Assembly: GCF_030463535.1 (NCBI RefSeq)
Contig: NC_132891.1
Coordinates: forward strand, 7,283,122-7,347,121
Length of the DNA: 64,000 nucleotides
Reading direction: 5' to 3'
Origin: Salminus brasiliensis
Taxonomy: Eukaryota; Chordata; Actinopteri; Characiformes; Bryconidae
Shown here: piece by piece, positions 1 through 12,445 of the stretch
How the letters are laid out: each line of letters opens with the position of its first letter
Position numbering within the stretch: the first letter of the stretch is position 1
Program-made: the position numbers and the translations under genes
Notes under the pieces: model-generated
The model's input: the letters and a program-made list of their open reading frames with translations, nothing else
Databases searched by the model: none
What the model was told of the DNA's origin: nothing

Positions 1-22
1 TGTACTCATAAACAATCCATCA

Positions 23-53
<31 letters not shown>

Positions 54-1486
54 TTACAACACATTTATATTAGTGTCCATATGTAAATGTTGTAAACACG
101 TATCTGTGTGTGTACTTGGCTACAATTACAGTATATAAAGTGTATATAAAGAGTGTGTGTATATATCATTCCAGCATCATCAGACAAGACAATATAGAGT
201 AAAGGTTAACCTCAGTTTAACTCAGTTTCAATGACTTATCTTTCAGTGGCAGATTCTATCAGTCCATTAGTATGTATTTTACTCCAACCTGGGATACACA
301 GTATTATTAATTACACAGTATTATTAATATGGTGACTTTTGGTGAAAATTCCTGTATTTTTGTGAAATATTGCAAAATATAAGGTGTTATTTAAAAAAAA
401 TAACACCTTATTTTTTTATATAAAAAAATGTTATTTATATATAAAGTTTTTCTACCATATATTTTGCAGACCTGTGTGCAGCTCTCTTACTTTCAAAGTA
501 GTTTTATTTTGATGTCATTTCCCTCAAGCAAACCTGACAGCTGACTTTTTACTTAAGAAAATACCCATTAAAGAGTAAATTATGGTATTTATTTTGTGAC
601 TATGGCAACAAAAGTGCAGGAAGTACGCTGGTGTGTTTCACATTTAGATTCAGCAAACACACGGCAAGTTTATGAGTAAAACTCTGAAACCTGGATCCTC
701 TGGCCTATCCTATCAAGACCCATGAACATTGAGTAGTCCTAATACAGTAATTAAGGTCTGAGACCTTGGTTAAAGTTATCCCAGAGGTCAAATATCTTCG
801 GGTGCCCAAACGCACGTGCAAGATGTTCCTTTCTATTTTTCCACACTTGTAAAAATGTCAAATCAAAATAATCGACTGATCCATCTTGCTTTACAACTAT
901 GACAGATTTTCATCTTTAACTTTGGAGATCTTTTGGAGATCATGCTTTACTCATTTAACTATTCACAGTACCGCATTTTGACCAGGGGTGCCCATAAATT
1001 TGCATGCCACTTCATATCAGGCATCATGACAATATCAAACATATATGAAGTGTTATATGTTATATTAGCAAAGTAAGGACTTTAAGAGGTCGATTACATA
1101 AAGCAGGGACTACCTCTGTTAAAACTTAGCTCTGTTTAATTATGTGAAATTGTGTGAGAAACACATGACACTGTCGCTGGTTCACCGGTTGTCCTTCCTT
1201 GGCCCACTTTTGGTCGAAAGCTACTAACCATGGCATACCAGGAACACGCCACAAGACCTGCCATTTTGGAGATGCTCTGACCCAGTCGTCTAGCCATCAT
1301 CATCATCATCATCAGATCCTTACACATGCCCATTTCTCCCATTTCTGGGCTGCACTTAGTCCAGCTAAATTATGTGAAACACTAAATAAAAGTCATTTTA
1401 CGTTACTTTTTATCAAATAAAATAAAAAAAGGTGTCAGTGCCAACTTATTTAACTGCAGAAAAGTACATAAGAGGAGTATTTTACC

Positions 1487-1532
<46 letters not shown>

Positions 1533-1679
1533 GCAAAAGGGGTAAAGTATGGGACTGGGACTTTGTCCATTACATTCACCAGGGTTGCCTCTGTGTTAGA
1601 AGCACTTTCTGTCCCATCACTGCAGCTCAGAGGGGGCTCCCAGACTAAGCAGCAGCACCAACACCAACTTCCAGCAGGA
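1..1679. other. AT-rich non-coding DNA (probable intron of left gene)
   Basis: No coding exon or known element was recognised. It contains (CA)n at 31-53, an (ATC)n run at 1288-1311 and a (CA)n(TA)n tract at 1491-1532. Short open frames here are chance. Confidence 0.5.
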
Positions 1680-2560
1680 CTCCCAACCCCGCTGCCTCTT
1701 CCCGCATGTGGCCGCCCCAGACCTGCCCTCTCGGTCGTGTCCGCACTAATCTCAGCCCGGTCGTCTCTCCGCGGCTAGGCTACGATAAACTTACGTTAAC
1801 TTTAGCTACAATAAAGGGGCCTTAATTCAACTACACCCGTCCCGTTTAGAGACAGAGGCCATACTAGTTGGGTACTTCTGGAGCTCTCACGGGCCGCTGG
1901 AGAAAAGTGAAGCGAGGCGAGGAAAAAAACTTGAGATGTTCAGAGAGAGTGTCTCTCTCTCTCTCTCTCCCCCCTCTCTCTCTCTCTCTCTCCCCCCCCT
2001 CTCTCTCTCCTCTCTCCTCTCTCAGCAGCTATCTACAAACCCGCCTGTCCCTAAACCTCCACACCGCCGCTCACATTACCGACCACGCTAGCAGGATTAG
2101 TACAAACAATGCCAACCATTCCTGAGATGTTTTCTCCGCCAGCCTCGCTTGTCAGTAGCGCTGGTAATTAGGCTAGCTAACTAGCTTAGCATGCTAGATA
2201 GGTAGCTAGCTCGCCGTAGGCAGAGACTTCGGTCGAAGCTAACTAGCCAGTTAGCCACAAGTTGACAACACAGCCGACCCCCGGCGAAGTCCACTTTTCC
2301 CCGCACAGAGCGGCGTATACCCGCGCTAAAGACAGGCCGGGGCGCGTTTCGTTTAGTTAGGCGCTAACTGAGGGAATCTGACAGTTAGTTGAATGTTTAC
2401 AAACTCACCTCGGCGCCCCTCTCTCTCTCTCTCTCCCTCGCTCTCTCCCTCGCTCTCTCTCTCACTCTCTCTCAGTTGGAATCCGACACTCCCCTCCCCG
2501 CCGAAATATCGCGAGACGAAACCTCAGGCTGCACGAGTCTCACTCCTTCCACCTTGAGGC
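1680..2560 (-). promoter_or_regulatory. CpG/CT-rich promoter and first non-coding exon of a gene leaving the left edge
   Basis: The interval is CpG-rich and has CT-repeat runs (1952-2022, 2417-2475), unlike the surrounding AT-rich DNA. The minus strand shows a strong donor, GCCGAG/GTGAGT, with GT at 2407-2408. An exon from 2409 to about 2545 contains no ATG, so it would be a 5' UTR exon, and sequence from 2406 leftwards would be its intron 1. The gene cannot be named from the window. Confidence 0.55.
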
Positions 2561-2871
2561 GACACTTTCCTCAGCTTTTAACAAGCTCGATGATATTAAT
2601 TATGTAATTTATTTTTTAATATCACATTTATTATATTATATTTCCACATCATATTTATATTTTGATATTTGCCAATTTAAAAAAAAAAGCTTTTTTCTAC
2701 AGTCATTAATATTAATGGTTCCACTGTGTTGCTTTTATTCTGTAATACAGATTGTAAACATTTTGATGATGCAGTAAAATTGTTAGCACCCATAGGAGGA
2801 TATATTACATTCATAAATATCATGAAATGTCATGAGTCATGAAATGCAATTTTTGTGTAGCTCTTGTAAAA

Positions 2872-2943
2872 GGTAAAGGTGCACGTATTTGTCACTGTAC
2901 AGCGAAATGTGTCCTCCGCATTTAACCCTGATCTGTAGTAGTG

Positions 2944-2974
<31 letters not shown>

Positions 2975-3118
2975 GTGAACTAGGGGCAGTGAGTACACAC
3001 GCACCCAGAGCGGTGGGCAGCCAACTCCAGCGCCCGGGGAGCAGAGAGGGTAAAGGGCCTTGCTCAAGGGGCCAACACCGGCAGCTTGCCGAGCCCGGGA
3101 ATCGAACCCACAACCCTG
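2872..3118 (-). mobile_element. tRNA-derived SINE, family 1 (head truncated)
   Basis: Near-identical over more than 150 bp to the copy at 4905-5157 (shared words GTGGGCAGCCAACTCCAGCG, GGGTAAAGGGCCTTGCTCAA). A B-box-like GGTTCGATTC lies on the minus strand at 3099-3108. The copy contains an internal (CA)n at 2945-2973 and lacks the A-box end. Confidence 0.8.
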
Positions 3119-3189
3119 TTGAAAACAAATAGGCTATATTTAATCCCATAATAATTATCACTCAAGCAGCACTATGTAGCATTTTTACC

Positions 3190-3560
3190 TTAAAAAAAAA
3201 AAAAATACCAGCTTCAACACCCGAGGATATGACCCGAGGATCGCTGGTTTGAATCCCAGATCATGCTGCCTGCCATCAGCAGCCAAAGCTGGAGGGAGCA
3301 AAATTGGCCATGCTCTCTCCAGGTGGGTAGATGGCTCTCTCTCTTTTTCCACATCATCTCAGTGTCGATGTCTGCTAGCCGATGCATAGGCACTAGGTAC
3401 CCGGCGCTTTCCTCCGAGGGCTTTGGCTGCCTGGTGGCGTTGCATCGGGGCAATTCGAAAAAAGAGGTGGTGGCTGGTTAAACATGTACTGAAGGAGGCA
3501 TGTGTCTGTCCTCATGCTCCCCAGTGGTAGGGGGAGTTGGGTATGGCTAATATCTAGAAA
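3190..3560 (+). mobile_element. tRNA-derived SINE, family 2
   Basis: A B-box-like GGTTTGAATCCC sits at 3246-3257, followed by the body shared with copies at 6540-6765, 44140-44450, 46395-46860 and 55545-55710 (words such as CATGCTCTCTCCAGGTGGGT and CCCGGCGCTTTCCTC). It is preceded by an A-run at 3192-3205. Confidence 0.7.
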
Positions 3561-4279
3561 ACGATATGGGCAGGACAGCACTTGTGAGAACTGTAAAACG
3601 CTGATTAATCCAATTCAGCAATTCATAATGCTAAAATCCTGTAGTATTACTCTACTCAGTCCACATGCTTCATTCACTTCAGATGTTGGCTCTGTAGCTC
3701 TTAGCTTGTGTTGAAATCTTACTCAGTTAAAAGTGGAAGTATGGAGCCAAAAATACACTTGGACAGTTTGCCCCCCTTTCGCTGTAGTAACGGCCTCTAC
3801 TCTTCTGGGAAGGCTTTACGCTGGATGGTGGAACATTGGTTGGCACAGTGATCTTAGGTTCTCGTAGGATACTTTGCTCCTAAAGTGTATTTTTAGATTA
3901 CTTGTGATGATCGATTCTCAAACAGAACATTAGGATCAAAAGTACTGGCCTGTACCGGATTCTGGGGTGTTAAATTTTTCTCATTTTAACACATAATCAG
4001 CATCAACATCTAATGCTGGCACTATATGCAAAAAAAAACATGCAGTTGGATTACTGGACATAGCATGCAGAAATAAGGAGCTACATAAAAAGTCCCCTCA
4101 TTGAAGGCACCAAGATGATTTGCATGATGTTCATGCCTTTGGCAGGTGCATATATGAAGCAGGGCAGATGGCGGCAAACACTTCTTGTCTATTACCAACT
4201 CTGATTTAGGAGCTTGCTCCTGTTGTTTGACAACATTAAGGGCCACATGAAACTGATAAGAACAGGATATACACAGTCT

Positions 4280-4690
4280 ACATTCGACAGACAATGAATG
4301 TTGTCAGAAGACAGCTTTACAGAGATCCCAATACAAGCCAAATGAAACAGTGACAAGGAAAAACTCCCTCATGCAGAGAGGAACCAAGATTCAGAAGGAG
4401 AACCCATCTTCCTCTGGTCGACACCAGATAGCACAATAAATAGTGAGATAATGAAGAGCTACGGCTAATGTGAGAGCACGCAATGAGTTATGAGAATGTG
4501 AGTAAGTGTAGGACACATGCTCAGTGCTAATGGGAAAGTCCATGCTAGTGAAACAGCTATGTAGCGTCTAGAGTGGTGTGAACAGGACAGCATCGCAGTG
4601 GGCAGCTCGGACAGGTGGGGGAGAGTTGGGTCGGGCAGTACCTAGAAACAGGGGATCTCAAAGTTTGGGGAGTAGATAGAAAGAAAACAA
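4280..4690. repeat. Probable interspersed teleost repeat
   Basis: The segment around AAAAACTCCCTC and GAACCCATCTTCCTCTGG resembles a dispersed repeat I recall from many fish genomes. There is no second copy in the window and no termini are visible, so its class and limits are uncertain. Confidence 0.3.
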
Positions 4691-4904
4691 AAAGGAAGGA
4701 GAAATAAAGGGGTTAGGAGGATTGTAGCCCTTATTGGCTGTGATACTATGAGAAACGAAGGCTGGTCGGGGTTTCCCTAATGCATTGCAGCAGCACTGAA
4801 TGAGACATTAGACTAAAAACTAAAGAAGTATGTAGGATGTTTGTGCACCAACACAAACATCACTATGATTATCTGCTAAATGGAAAGGAACCTAATGTTT
4901 TTCC

Positions 4905-5157
4905 CCTAAATCTAAAGGTAATTGTGTCCTCTGCATTTAACCCATCTGTGGTAGTGAACAAACACACACACACTAGTGAACTAGGGGCAGTGAGTACACA
5001 CACACCCAGAGCGGTGGGCAGCCAACTCCAGCGCCCGGGGAGCAGAGAGGGTAAAGGGCCTTGCTCAAGGGCCCAACAGTGGCAGCTTGCCAAGCTCGGG
5101 AATTGAACCCACTATTATCGATAGCCCGGAGCTCTAACCGCTGAGCCACCACTGCCC
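4905..5157 (-). mobile_element. tRNA-derived SINE, family 1 (near complete)
   Basis: The minus strand starts with a tRNA-like head: A-box TGGCTCAGCGGTTAGAGC at 5131-5148 and B-box GGTTCAATTCC near 5099-5109. The body is shared with 2872-3118 and, in part, 54632-54780. These are the internal RNA polymerase III promoter boxes expected of a SINE. Confidence 0.85.
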
Positions 5158-5164
5158 TGCTGCC

Positions 5165-5347
5165 AACAGGTTCATGATTATTTGCTCCAGAGAGTCCTAT
5201 TCTATTTGCAATACTTCTCTACAGAGACTAGACCAGCTGTGTGTATGTGTGTGTGCATTTGCACATCTGTCTCAACAATACAACAGGTCAACTTAAAGTA
5301 GGCGACTGCAGTCATTAGAGGGGGTGTCCACAAACATTTGGACATCT
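5165..5347 (+). mobile_element. CACTATATGG-family element, 3' fragment
   Basis: Shares the right part of the 500-bp family described at 42966-43465 (AGAGAGTCCTATTCTATTTG, GGGGTGTCCACAAACATTTG). The left part is missing. Confidence 0.75.
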
Positions 5348-6539
5348 GGATTAGCATTACAAAGAGATTCATAAGAGCAGCGCATTGCAAATGTGATATA
5401 TAGACTTAGCATTAAAAGACAATAAATATGATGCTGTATTTAATGACGTCACACTTCTTCTCAGACATCCCATCTATCCGTCTCTTTCAAAATGTATAAC
5501 CACCGCTGACGTCAAGCTTCCAGCTCAGTATCTCTGTTCTCTGAAATGGTTCTCTTTTTTTTTTTTTTTTTTTTTAACTTAAGAAGGAAGCAATGTCATT
5601 AAATATTTATCTTTCCCAGACCATAATGTCTTGCATAATTGCTGGATCTGTTCCAAGCTCTTGCATGTGGGCACTGTTTTAGACAGAAAGAGTGTTTACG
5701 GCAGGTCAGGTCGGCTATAGCACGTCCTCTAGAAGAGTCAGCATCGATTTTCACATACTGCCGCAGCACCAGAATACATTTGTTCACACCTGCCAGAACA
5801 AAGATGTACTCAGGTTCTGACGGCAAAAACGGAGGTGTGGAGACCAGAGGAAGTTAACGGAGAGAGGGCCTTTATTCCATCCTAGTGCTGTTTCCTTCCT
5901 GGGCAGTTTATTCGTTCTCTTTAGGAGGACGTCCTGTACTTATTCAACAAGCTAAAATAGAACACAAGCCCTGCTGAACAAAGAGATTTGAAAGGTATAT
6001 AAAGACATTAGTTGTTTTAGGCACTACAGTTTCATAATATAAAGCCAGTTTGGTTCAGATCATTCCACAAAATTACTGTAACATGCTAGTCCAGGTGTCC
6101 AGGCCCAGAGTGATGACAGACCGCTGTATAACATCAGTCAAATCAGCATTCAGATGCCTTACATTTAAAAGTGATGGTCAAGACTTCCAGGCCGTTGCTA
6201 AGCTGTTGCTCTGTAGTCACTAGGACGAAGCTGGGTTTGGTAGGTGGTTGCTATGGTCTCAGGTAGAAATTTGCCATGGTTGGGTGTATTTGTTGTATTC
6301 TGTTATTCTGACATAAGAAGGGTGCACAAACGTTTGTACCCCATTTATTGCTTAGAGGAAGAATTCAGTTGGAAATCTAGTTGCTACTCGGAAACCAGGA
6401 GTCCAAATCACACAACCAGACTGAACAATCTGGAATGATCGATTTAGAAACTTGCAGCACGAGTTAATTCCAAAAAATAAAATAGAAAAATACTAATAAT
6501 ATAATAAAACGGACAATGTTATATAAAAAAAAAAAATAG

Positions 6540-6765
6540 AGATTAAGGTGCTGTCACTATAATCCAAAGAACGCTGTTTCGAATCCTGGGCCATGCTGCT
6601 TGCCGGAGTCAGAGAGAGCACAATTGGCCTTGCTCTCTCAGGGGTGGGTTGATGGCACTTCCTACCCACATCACTCCTAGTGTGATGTTGGTCAGCACAG
6701 GCGTCTGTTAGCTGTTGTATTGGAGCGCACTGGCTGCCTACAGTCTTCACCCTCTTAGTACCCTC
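6540..6765 (+). mobile_element. tRNA-derived SINE, family 2 (diverged)
   Basis: Same order of blocks as at 3190-3560: a CGAATCC box, ATGCTGCTTGCC, GAGAGCACAATTGGCCTTGC, then CATCACTCCTAGTGTGATG. It is degenerate at the right end. Confidence 0.65.
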
Positions 6766-7731
6766 TTGTATATACATAAAATATTATAAATATTTTGTTT
6801 GATAACTTTGATAACTTATTTTAATGATCAAGATTGTTAAATTATTAAATTATTACTGCATCTAAACAAATTATTAATAACGCAAAGAATTTCAAACAAT
6901 TGAACGACAGTGTTCTTGCACAAGCAGAAGTTAGAAGGGAGAACCCCAACTTGAAAGTTTGGGGACAAAGTAAAATACACAACAGCAGTGTTCCAGTGAT
7001 CTAATATCATGATCCATTCAGGAGAAGCATCATAGAGTATTGGAGCTGCTGCTAGGTCAGGCCTGCTACTGCGTGGAAATATAATGTTGATTCTCCTTCA
7101 CAACTAGAGCAATCTCAGCCTCAAAACTCTACAGAAACAGTCCGCATGTTGCATGAATAAGTAAGTGTATACTGAAACCCTGCAGGCCTCTCTACAAGAT
7201 CTAGCTTATAGTCTAGAGCCCCCTGCTGGAGCAGACTTGAATGTGTCTCAACAGCTATGAACTCAACCTGCGGATAAAGAGAGGAGAACTCCATGTGTGT
7301 GACGCAGAAAGGCTTTTACTTGTTGTAGTTTTGGTGTGGAATTAATGTCTGGCTGCACATACTTCAACTCTAAGCATCACAGTTACTAACAATTTCTAAT
7401 CAGGCTACCACTGTACAAACATAGACTACAGCGATAACATTGGTGGGGAAGTCACTTAGGTTTCACTCAGGATTCAAAGGTTAAGCTGGGTACAAGCTTA
7501 GTAAATTCCTTGTTTTAAGATATCCCCGTCAAGGGCAGCCAAAACATGGAATGATCATGCTGTGTTAAACCAGATTAATTATCATTAACATTGTCAGGTT
7601 CAAAAATGAAGAATTCGCAGCCTCTGCAAAAAAAATTACAAATAAAAAATGAATTGCATCAGCAATGCCATCTGAAACTGAAATCATCACATACACTTGT
7701 ACCCCAGCACCAAATGAAAGATACACTATAC

Positions 7732-7901
7732 CAGGGCTGATCAATCCTGGTCCTGGAGATCTAACACCCTGAAGAGTTCAGTTCCAACACAACTGACTCT
7801 AATGTTCAGTTGCTCCTGATGGCCTCAGGTGTGTTAAAATTCAGGATGGAGCTAAACTCTGCAGGGTGATCGATCTCCACGACCAGGATTGAGCAGCCCT
7901 G
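7732..7901. mobile_element. hAT-type MITE with perfect 8-bp target duplication
   Basis: The ends are CAGGGCTG and CAGCCCTG, with imperfect inverted arms of about 75 bp. Both sides are flanked by CACTATAC (7724-7731 and 7902-7909). An 8-bp duplication with CAG-starting ends is the signature of hAT elements. It has no coding capacity. A related sequence is seen at 52040-52140. Confidence 0.85.
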
Positions 7902-8676
7902 CACTATACAATCTCCAGAGCTAAAATGGTCTAATATAAATAAATAAAAATTACCCAAGCATTCGCTTTCATTTAAAAGTCAATGCAAAAAGGAGTCGAG
8001 GAGCAAAAAAGGAACAGTCATTTTAAAGTTTCCAATAATCAAACTTCTGTATTGTGTGGAACAAAGGTGTTTATGAAGTTAGAAAGCTCACAACAAATTA
8101 TGAAATTTTCTTATACTGCAAGAGTACATCATTACTGTCACACAAACAAACCTGGCATCTCCATTTTTGACCTAATGTGAATCTGGAAGTCTGAATTTCG
8201 TTTACGTCAGAATTTCATGATGAATGGACCAATAGAAATGCCCTAAAATGGAATTAGATCTTTTTACACTAACTCCGATTAAGAGTTAGGTTTTTTTCCC
8301 CCCCTTCTCCTGTAAAGTTGCCATTTTGACGGTTTGGAGAGGTTTTTGCGTGACAGTGACATCATCCATTATAACTTTTTTTCTGCCTTGATAGAATTTA
8401 GTGTCAGAATTCTAAAACTATTAAAGTATCAGTGGATTTTAACTGCATTGTAACAGCCGATATCAATATCCCTGTGAATTTAAGTACTGATCCTTATTAG
8501 CTTATGACAATAAAAATAAAAAAGTGTGCAATTGAAAAACAAAACAAAACAAGCTCTCTCATTCACACAGACAGATTGTGGCTTGCATTCAGTACAATTA
8601 AAAGAAAATCACAACTACTACCTCCTCGCTTGCATTACAGGCAGTCCGTTCTCTTTTTCTCTCTCATGCTCAGTCC

Positions 8677-10693
8677 TCAGTCTCTGAGGAGTACATACTC
8701 TTTGACTGACTCTGGCAGTGGTAGCTGTTTCACAGCGGTTGGGAGATACTGCACTCCGAGGCTGTTTCGCACAGCACAGCGGGCCAGGGCTCGCAACAAA
8801 GGCGGCTGGGCCACCATGCCGGTGAGGCGGGCCAGCAGCTGAGGATCTTTGCTGAGCTCGCGGGGCAAAGTGCCATCGGCCCTGCGGATGTCGAACTTCC
8901 CTGCAGCCCGGCACAGAAGCTCCAGGCACTCTTCCTCCTGCTCTGTGCCCAGGCCCCGCGCCAGGAGAGCCACCAGCCGGGAGATGGGCGTCTGGCCCTT
9001 GAGGTTGGTGACGTGAACCTGGGCACCATACTCCAGTAACACGCGCACGCTCTCCAGGTTGCCCTTCATGGCCGCCCAGCTGAGCGGTGTGTCATTGTTG
9101 TAGTCACGTGCATTGGGGCAGGCGCCGCTCTCCAGCAGGGCTCGCACACACTCGGGGTTGTCTTTGAAGGCGGCCCAGTGGAGGGGCGTGTCCTTGTTGC
9201 CGTCCAGTGCGTTGGGGTGAGCTCCATATTCCAAGAGAAGCTCCACGCAGCCTTCGTCCTTCTCTGCGGCGTAGTGTAAAGCTGTGCGGTTATATCCGTC
9301 CAAGGCGTTGACCTGTGTGTAAAACAGAGCGGAGTACGTTACAGGACTATGCAAAAATAAAATAAATAAATAAATAAATAAATAAATATCAATGAAGGAT
9401 CTTCAATGCTAATTTTAAGCTTGTAGGATACACTATATGTCTAAACATTTGTGGACACCCCATCTAACAAACACACATTCAGCTACTTTAAGTTGCACCC
9501 ATTGCTGACACAGATGTGCAAATGCACACACAGCTTGTCTAGCCCTTGCAATAAGGTACTGCTAGTACAACAGGACTCTCTGGAACAAATGAACATGAAC
9601 CTACTGGCACCGTACCTAATGCCAGGCGTGGGCTAGAGGAGTATAAATCCCCTACTATTGAGCTGTAGAGCAGTGGAACTGTGTTCTCTGGAATGATGGT
9701 TGGTGCTCCATCCAGTACTTTTGGGATGAATGCAATCAAATCCTCACTGCAATGTTTCAAAATCTAGTAGAAAACCTTCCCTGGACACTAGAGACAGTTA
9801 CTCCAATAAAAGCAGGATTAGCCCAGCATAATACCCTTGATTTCAGAAGTGCAATACAGAAAGTGGAGTGTGCGATCATTGTGGACCAATTACACAGTGT
9901 GAGGAGTGCTGTTAAGCGCTCACGGCACACGCCACTGTACAAGATGTTGCATTTCTTTGCATTCTGTGTTGAAGTAAACGTTTGGCTTTAGTCAGATATT
10001 CTACAGCGTTTTACCTCTGCACCTTTCTCCAACAAAAGCTCCACACAGTCTGCATCAGCCACCATACAGGCACAGTGTAGAGGCTTCAGGGTGCCATGCA
10101 TCCGGTTCACGTCTGCGCCCTGAAAAGTAAATTACAGTGAACCACTATAACCAGGCAGGCAACATGGTCTGTTAGACAGCATCTCAAAGCTAGGTGTGCA
10201 GCGGACGCAGTTTCCCAGCCACTGCACCACTGAAGGCTGTGCAGGTTTGTAGAATCTGTCCAATACAGCCTTAATTTCTGAACATTGATAACGCAGCTGC
10301 TGCATCTAATTACTTACCATCCTTTTCATTTTGAGAACTATTTGAAATTGCTGTAATAGCTGAAATTCTGCCTACAGCATCAGTGTAGAGTGGAATTGAA
10401 GTTACAGGTATTGTGAATACATCATGTTGACAGCATACAGTGGTACCCATACTGCAGATTTCCGGTCCAGTAGAACAGCTGATTCCACTTATGACGGACC
10501 TGAGCATTAGCTAATGATGAAAAATGTTGTACAGTATAAATAAATACATCTTTATTAAGCTTACCCTGCGTATAAGGTCTTCCACATTATCGTGTGGAAA
10601 TGAGCGAATGGCTGCAATTGTCCGGATGAGCCTTTCCGAAAGGGAGTATTTACTTTGAATACTCTGCATGATGTACCACATAGTCGAGCTCAT
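8677..10693 (-). CDS. asb8: Ankyrin repeat and SOCS box protein 8 (3 coding exons, 289 aa)
   Basis: Substrate-recognition subunit of a cullin-RING E3 ubiquitin ligase: ankyrin repeats bind the target and the SOCS box binds elongin B/C and Cul5 (family knowledge). Coding exons on the minus strand are 10565-10693 (43 codons, start MSSTMWYIMQSIQSKYS), 10015-10119 (35 codons) and 8677-9312 (211 codons plus TGA). All junctions are phase 0 with GT-AG borders. Ankyrin repeats run from about residue 44 to 185 (motifs GADVNRMHGTLKPLHCA, ALDGYNRTALHYAAEKDEG, DTPLHWAAFKDNPECVRAL, NNDTPLSWAAMKGNLESV). The C-terminus ends in a SOCS box (YLPTAVKQLPLPESVKEY). The length, 289 aa, is within one residue of the mammalian protein as I remember it. 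The ATG opens the conserved N-terminus. Exon 2 also holds 5' UTR up to an acceptor after 10731. Nothing looks broken. Confidence 0.96.
9429..9850 (-). mobile_element. CACTATATGG-family element in asb8 intron 2
   Basis: Reverse-oriented copy: TACACTATATGTCTAAACAT at the left, then GGGATGAATGCAATCAAATC and CTTCCCTGGACACTAGAGAC. It matches the internal order of the copy at 42966-43465. The opposite terminus is not clear. Confidence 0.75.
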
Positions 10694-10917
10694 GTGGAGC
10701 AAAAGGACATGGCACCCGGGCCGGGTGGCGCCTAAAAACAGTAAGAGGCTGAAATGAAAGAAAACAACATCATTAAAAGACATACACTGATTATTTAATG
10801 ACTAAACTTTTAATTTAAAAGCAATAATTATTAATAATAATAATTACAAATGTAAAAACAAATATGACCAAATGTATTAATGCTTTGTATTACCTACTGT
10901 AGGCCAGTCTTTTACAT

Positions 10918-11318
10918 ACGGTATATGGACAAAGGTTTTGGGACACTTGCTCATTCACTGTTTCGTCCACAATCAAGGGTATTAAAAAAGAGTTTATCCT
11001 GCTTTTGTTGGAGTAACCGCCTCTACTGTCTACAAGATTTTTAGATCTTAAAGCACTGCTGTGAGGATCTGATTGCATTCATTGATAAGAGCATTTGTGA
11101 GGTTAGGATGTTGGATGACGGACCTGAGCATTAGCTCATCTCATGTCCACCTCATCCCAAAAGTCATGGATGGTGCACCAACTATAGTACTATAAGTAGT
11201 ACTTCTACAGGGACTAGACAAGCTATGTGTATGTGTGCATCTGCACATCTGTGTCAGCAATAGGTGTAACTTTTTAGAAGGGGTGTCCACAAACATTTGG
11301 ACAAACATACAGTGTATC
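10918..11318 (+). mobile_element. CACTATATGG-family element in asb8 intron 1
   Basis: Begins GGTATATGGACAAAGG and ends GTCCACAAACATTTGG followed by a CAGTGTA terminus. It is internally shorter than the 500-bp copy. Confidence 0.75.
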
Positions 11319-11695
11319 TAGCTCCATCCGTGGGTGTGCCCAAGAGTCGCTCTATGTTAAGATAATCTTACCCTATTATATCACAAATGATAACTCACTA
11401 GATTGTAAAAATGAGACTGATAATATTGTGCTTGGTAAACTGTGTTTTGAGCAATGCTCGAGACCGGTTTCTCAGTCCTACTCCCACATTATCTCACATT
11501 TCATGCTTTTCCTGTTTGTTCACCTCATGAAGGGTATGAAAATGAGCTGAAATAATTAAAATATATTTATAAAAAAACATTTCTAGGCAGGACACCCTTA
11601 TTGTGTTTATTGTGTGGCTCTGGAACAGGTCTGGGATACACACCAGGCGTTCCGTCCAGTTGTGCTGACCATCGATATGTGCTACTTGGCGGCTC

Positions 11696-11707
11696 TGCGC
11701 ATGCGCA
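11696..11707. promoter_or_regulatory. NRF1-type palindromic site
   Basis: TGCGCATGCGCA is the full palindromic consensus bound by the activator NRF1, which is usually close to a transcription start. Here it lies in the interval assigned to asb8 intron 1, about 1 kb downstream of exon 1, in otherwise AT-rich DNA. It may mark an alternative promoter; no other promoter evidence is visible. Confidence 0.35.
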
Positions 11708-12445
11708 AAGAAAATATTTTGTAGTATTTTTTCGTTTTTTTTTTTTTCAATAATCATATTTTCTTTGTGTGCATAATGCAGTATGAGCTTACTGTTATTA
11801 TTTACGAATGAAAAAAATATTCCTTATTATCTCAATTACTTTAGCTTTACCCTGATATACTGGTTTAGGGTCTAAAAACCCTGTCTGTACTCTTCTGAGA
11901 GCATTTTCTGATATGGTGCTTTTAGCCTACGGTTAATACTATTCTTCTTATTATTATTCTTATTATTATAATTATTATATACGGCTTTATTTAGGCAGCT
12001 TTAGCTATAAACATACACTGTGGTAGCACGCTAGCTAGCACTAGCTACCGCTCGGCAGAACACCCGGTCTAGAGGGACATTGGCTACAGGGACAAACAGG
12101 CTTAAATTAAACAGACTCAATTTAATGATCACTTTCCCTAATTTCTGTGTTTGCAGATCTAGAAATTCCAATAATGGACTAAACACCTGCTGACTAATGT
12201 TAGTTTGGTCCAAGCTAGCCAACCTAGTGCCTACCTATAGCTAAGTAGACGCGTCTTAGGAGGTGACAGCTCGGCTAACTGGCTAGCTAGCGAAATCCCT
12301 ACCGTCAAAATGTCACTGTTTTCATCTATAATTTAGCTCTAGGTTGCTAAATCATCCCTTTAATATATACATAAACACATAAAGAACCGTACTAATACAT
12401 GTCATGAACGCAGTTTGTCGAACAGGGTCTGTTTTTAGCAGCGGT

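Larger units (their letters stand above)
2561..8676. other. Intergenic region between left-gene promoter and asb8
   Basis: Apart from the listed SINEs, MITE and transposon fragments, I see AT-rich unique DNA with no exon-like reading frame. It includes a poly-T run at 5554-5576. The asb8 3' UTR must extend leftwards from 8676, but no clear minus-strand AATAAA marks its end. Confidence 0.5.

Noticed and set aside
2872-5157. tRNA genes on the minus strand
   Set aside because: The A- and B-box-like words belong to SINE heads. No cloverleaf with acceptor stem closes, and the sequence continues into a shared SINE body.
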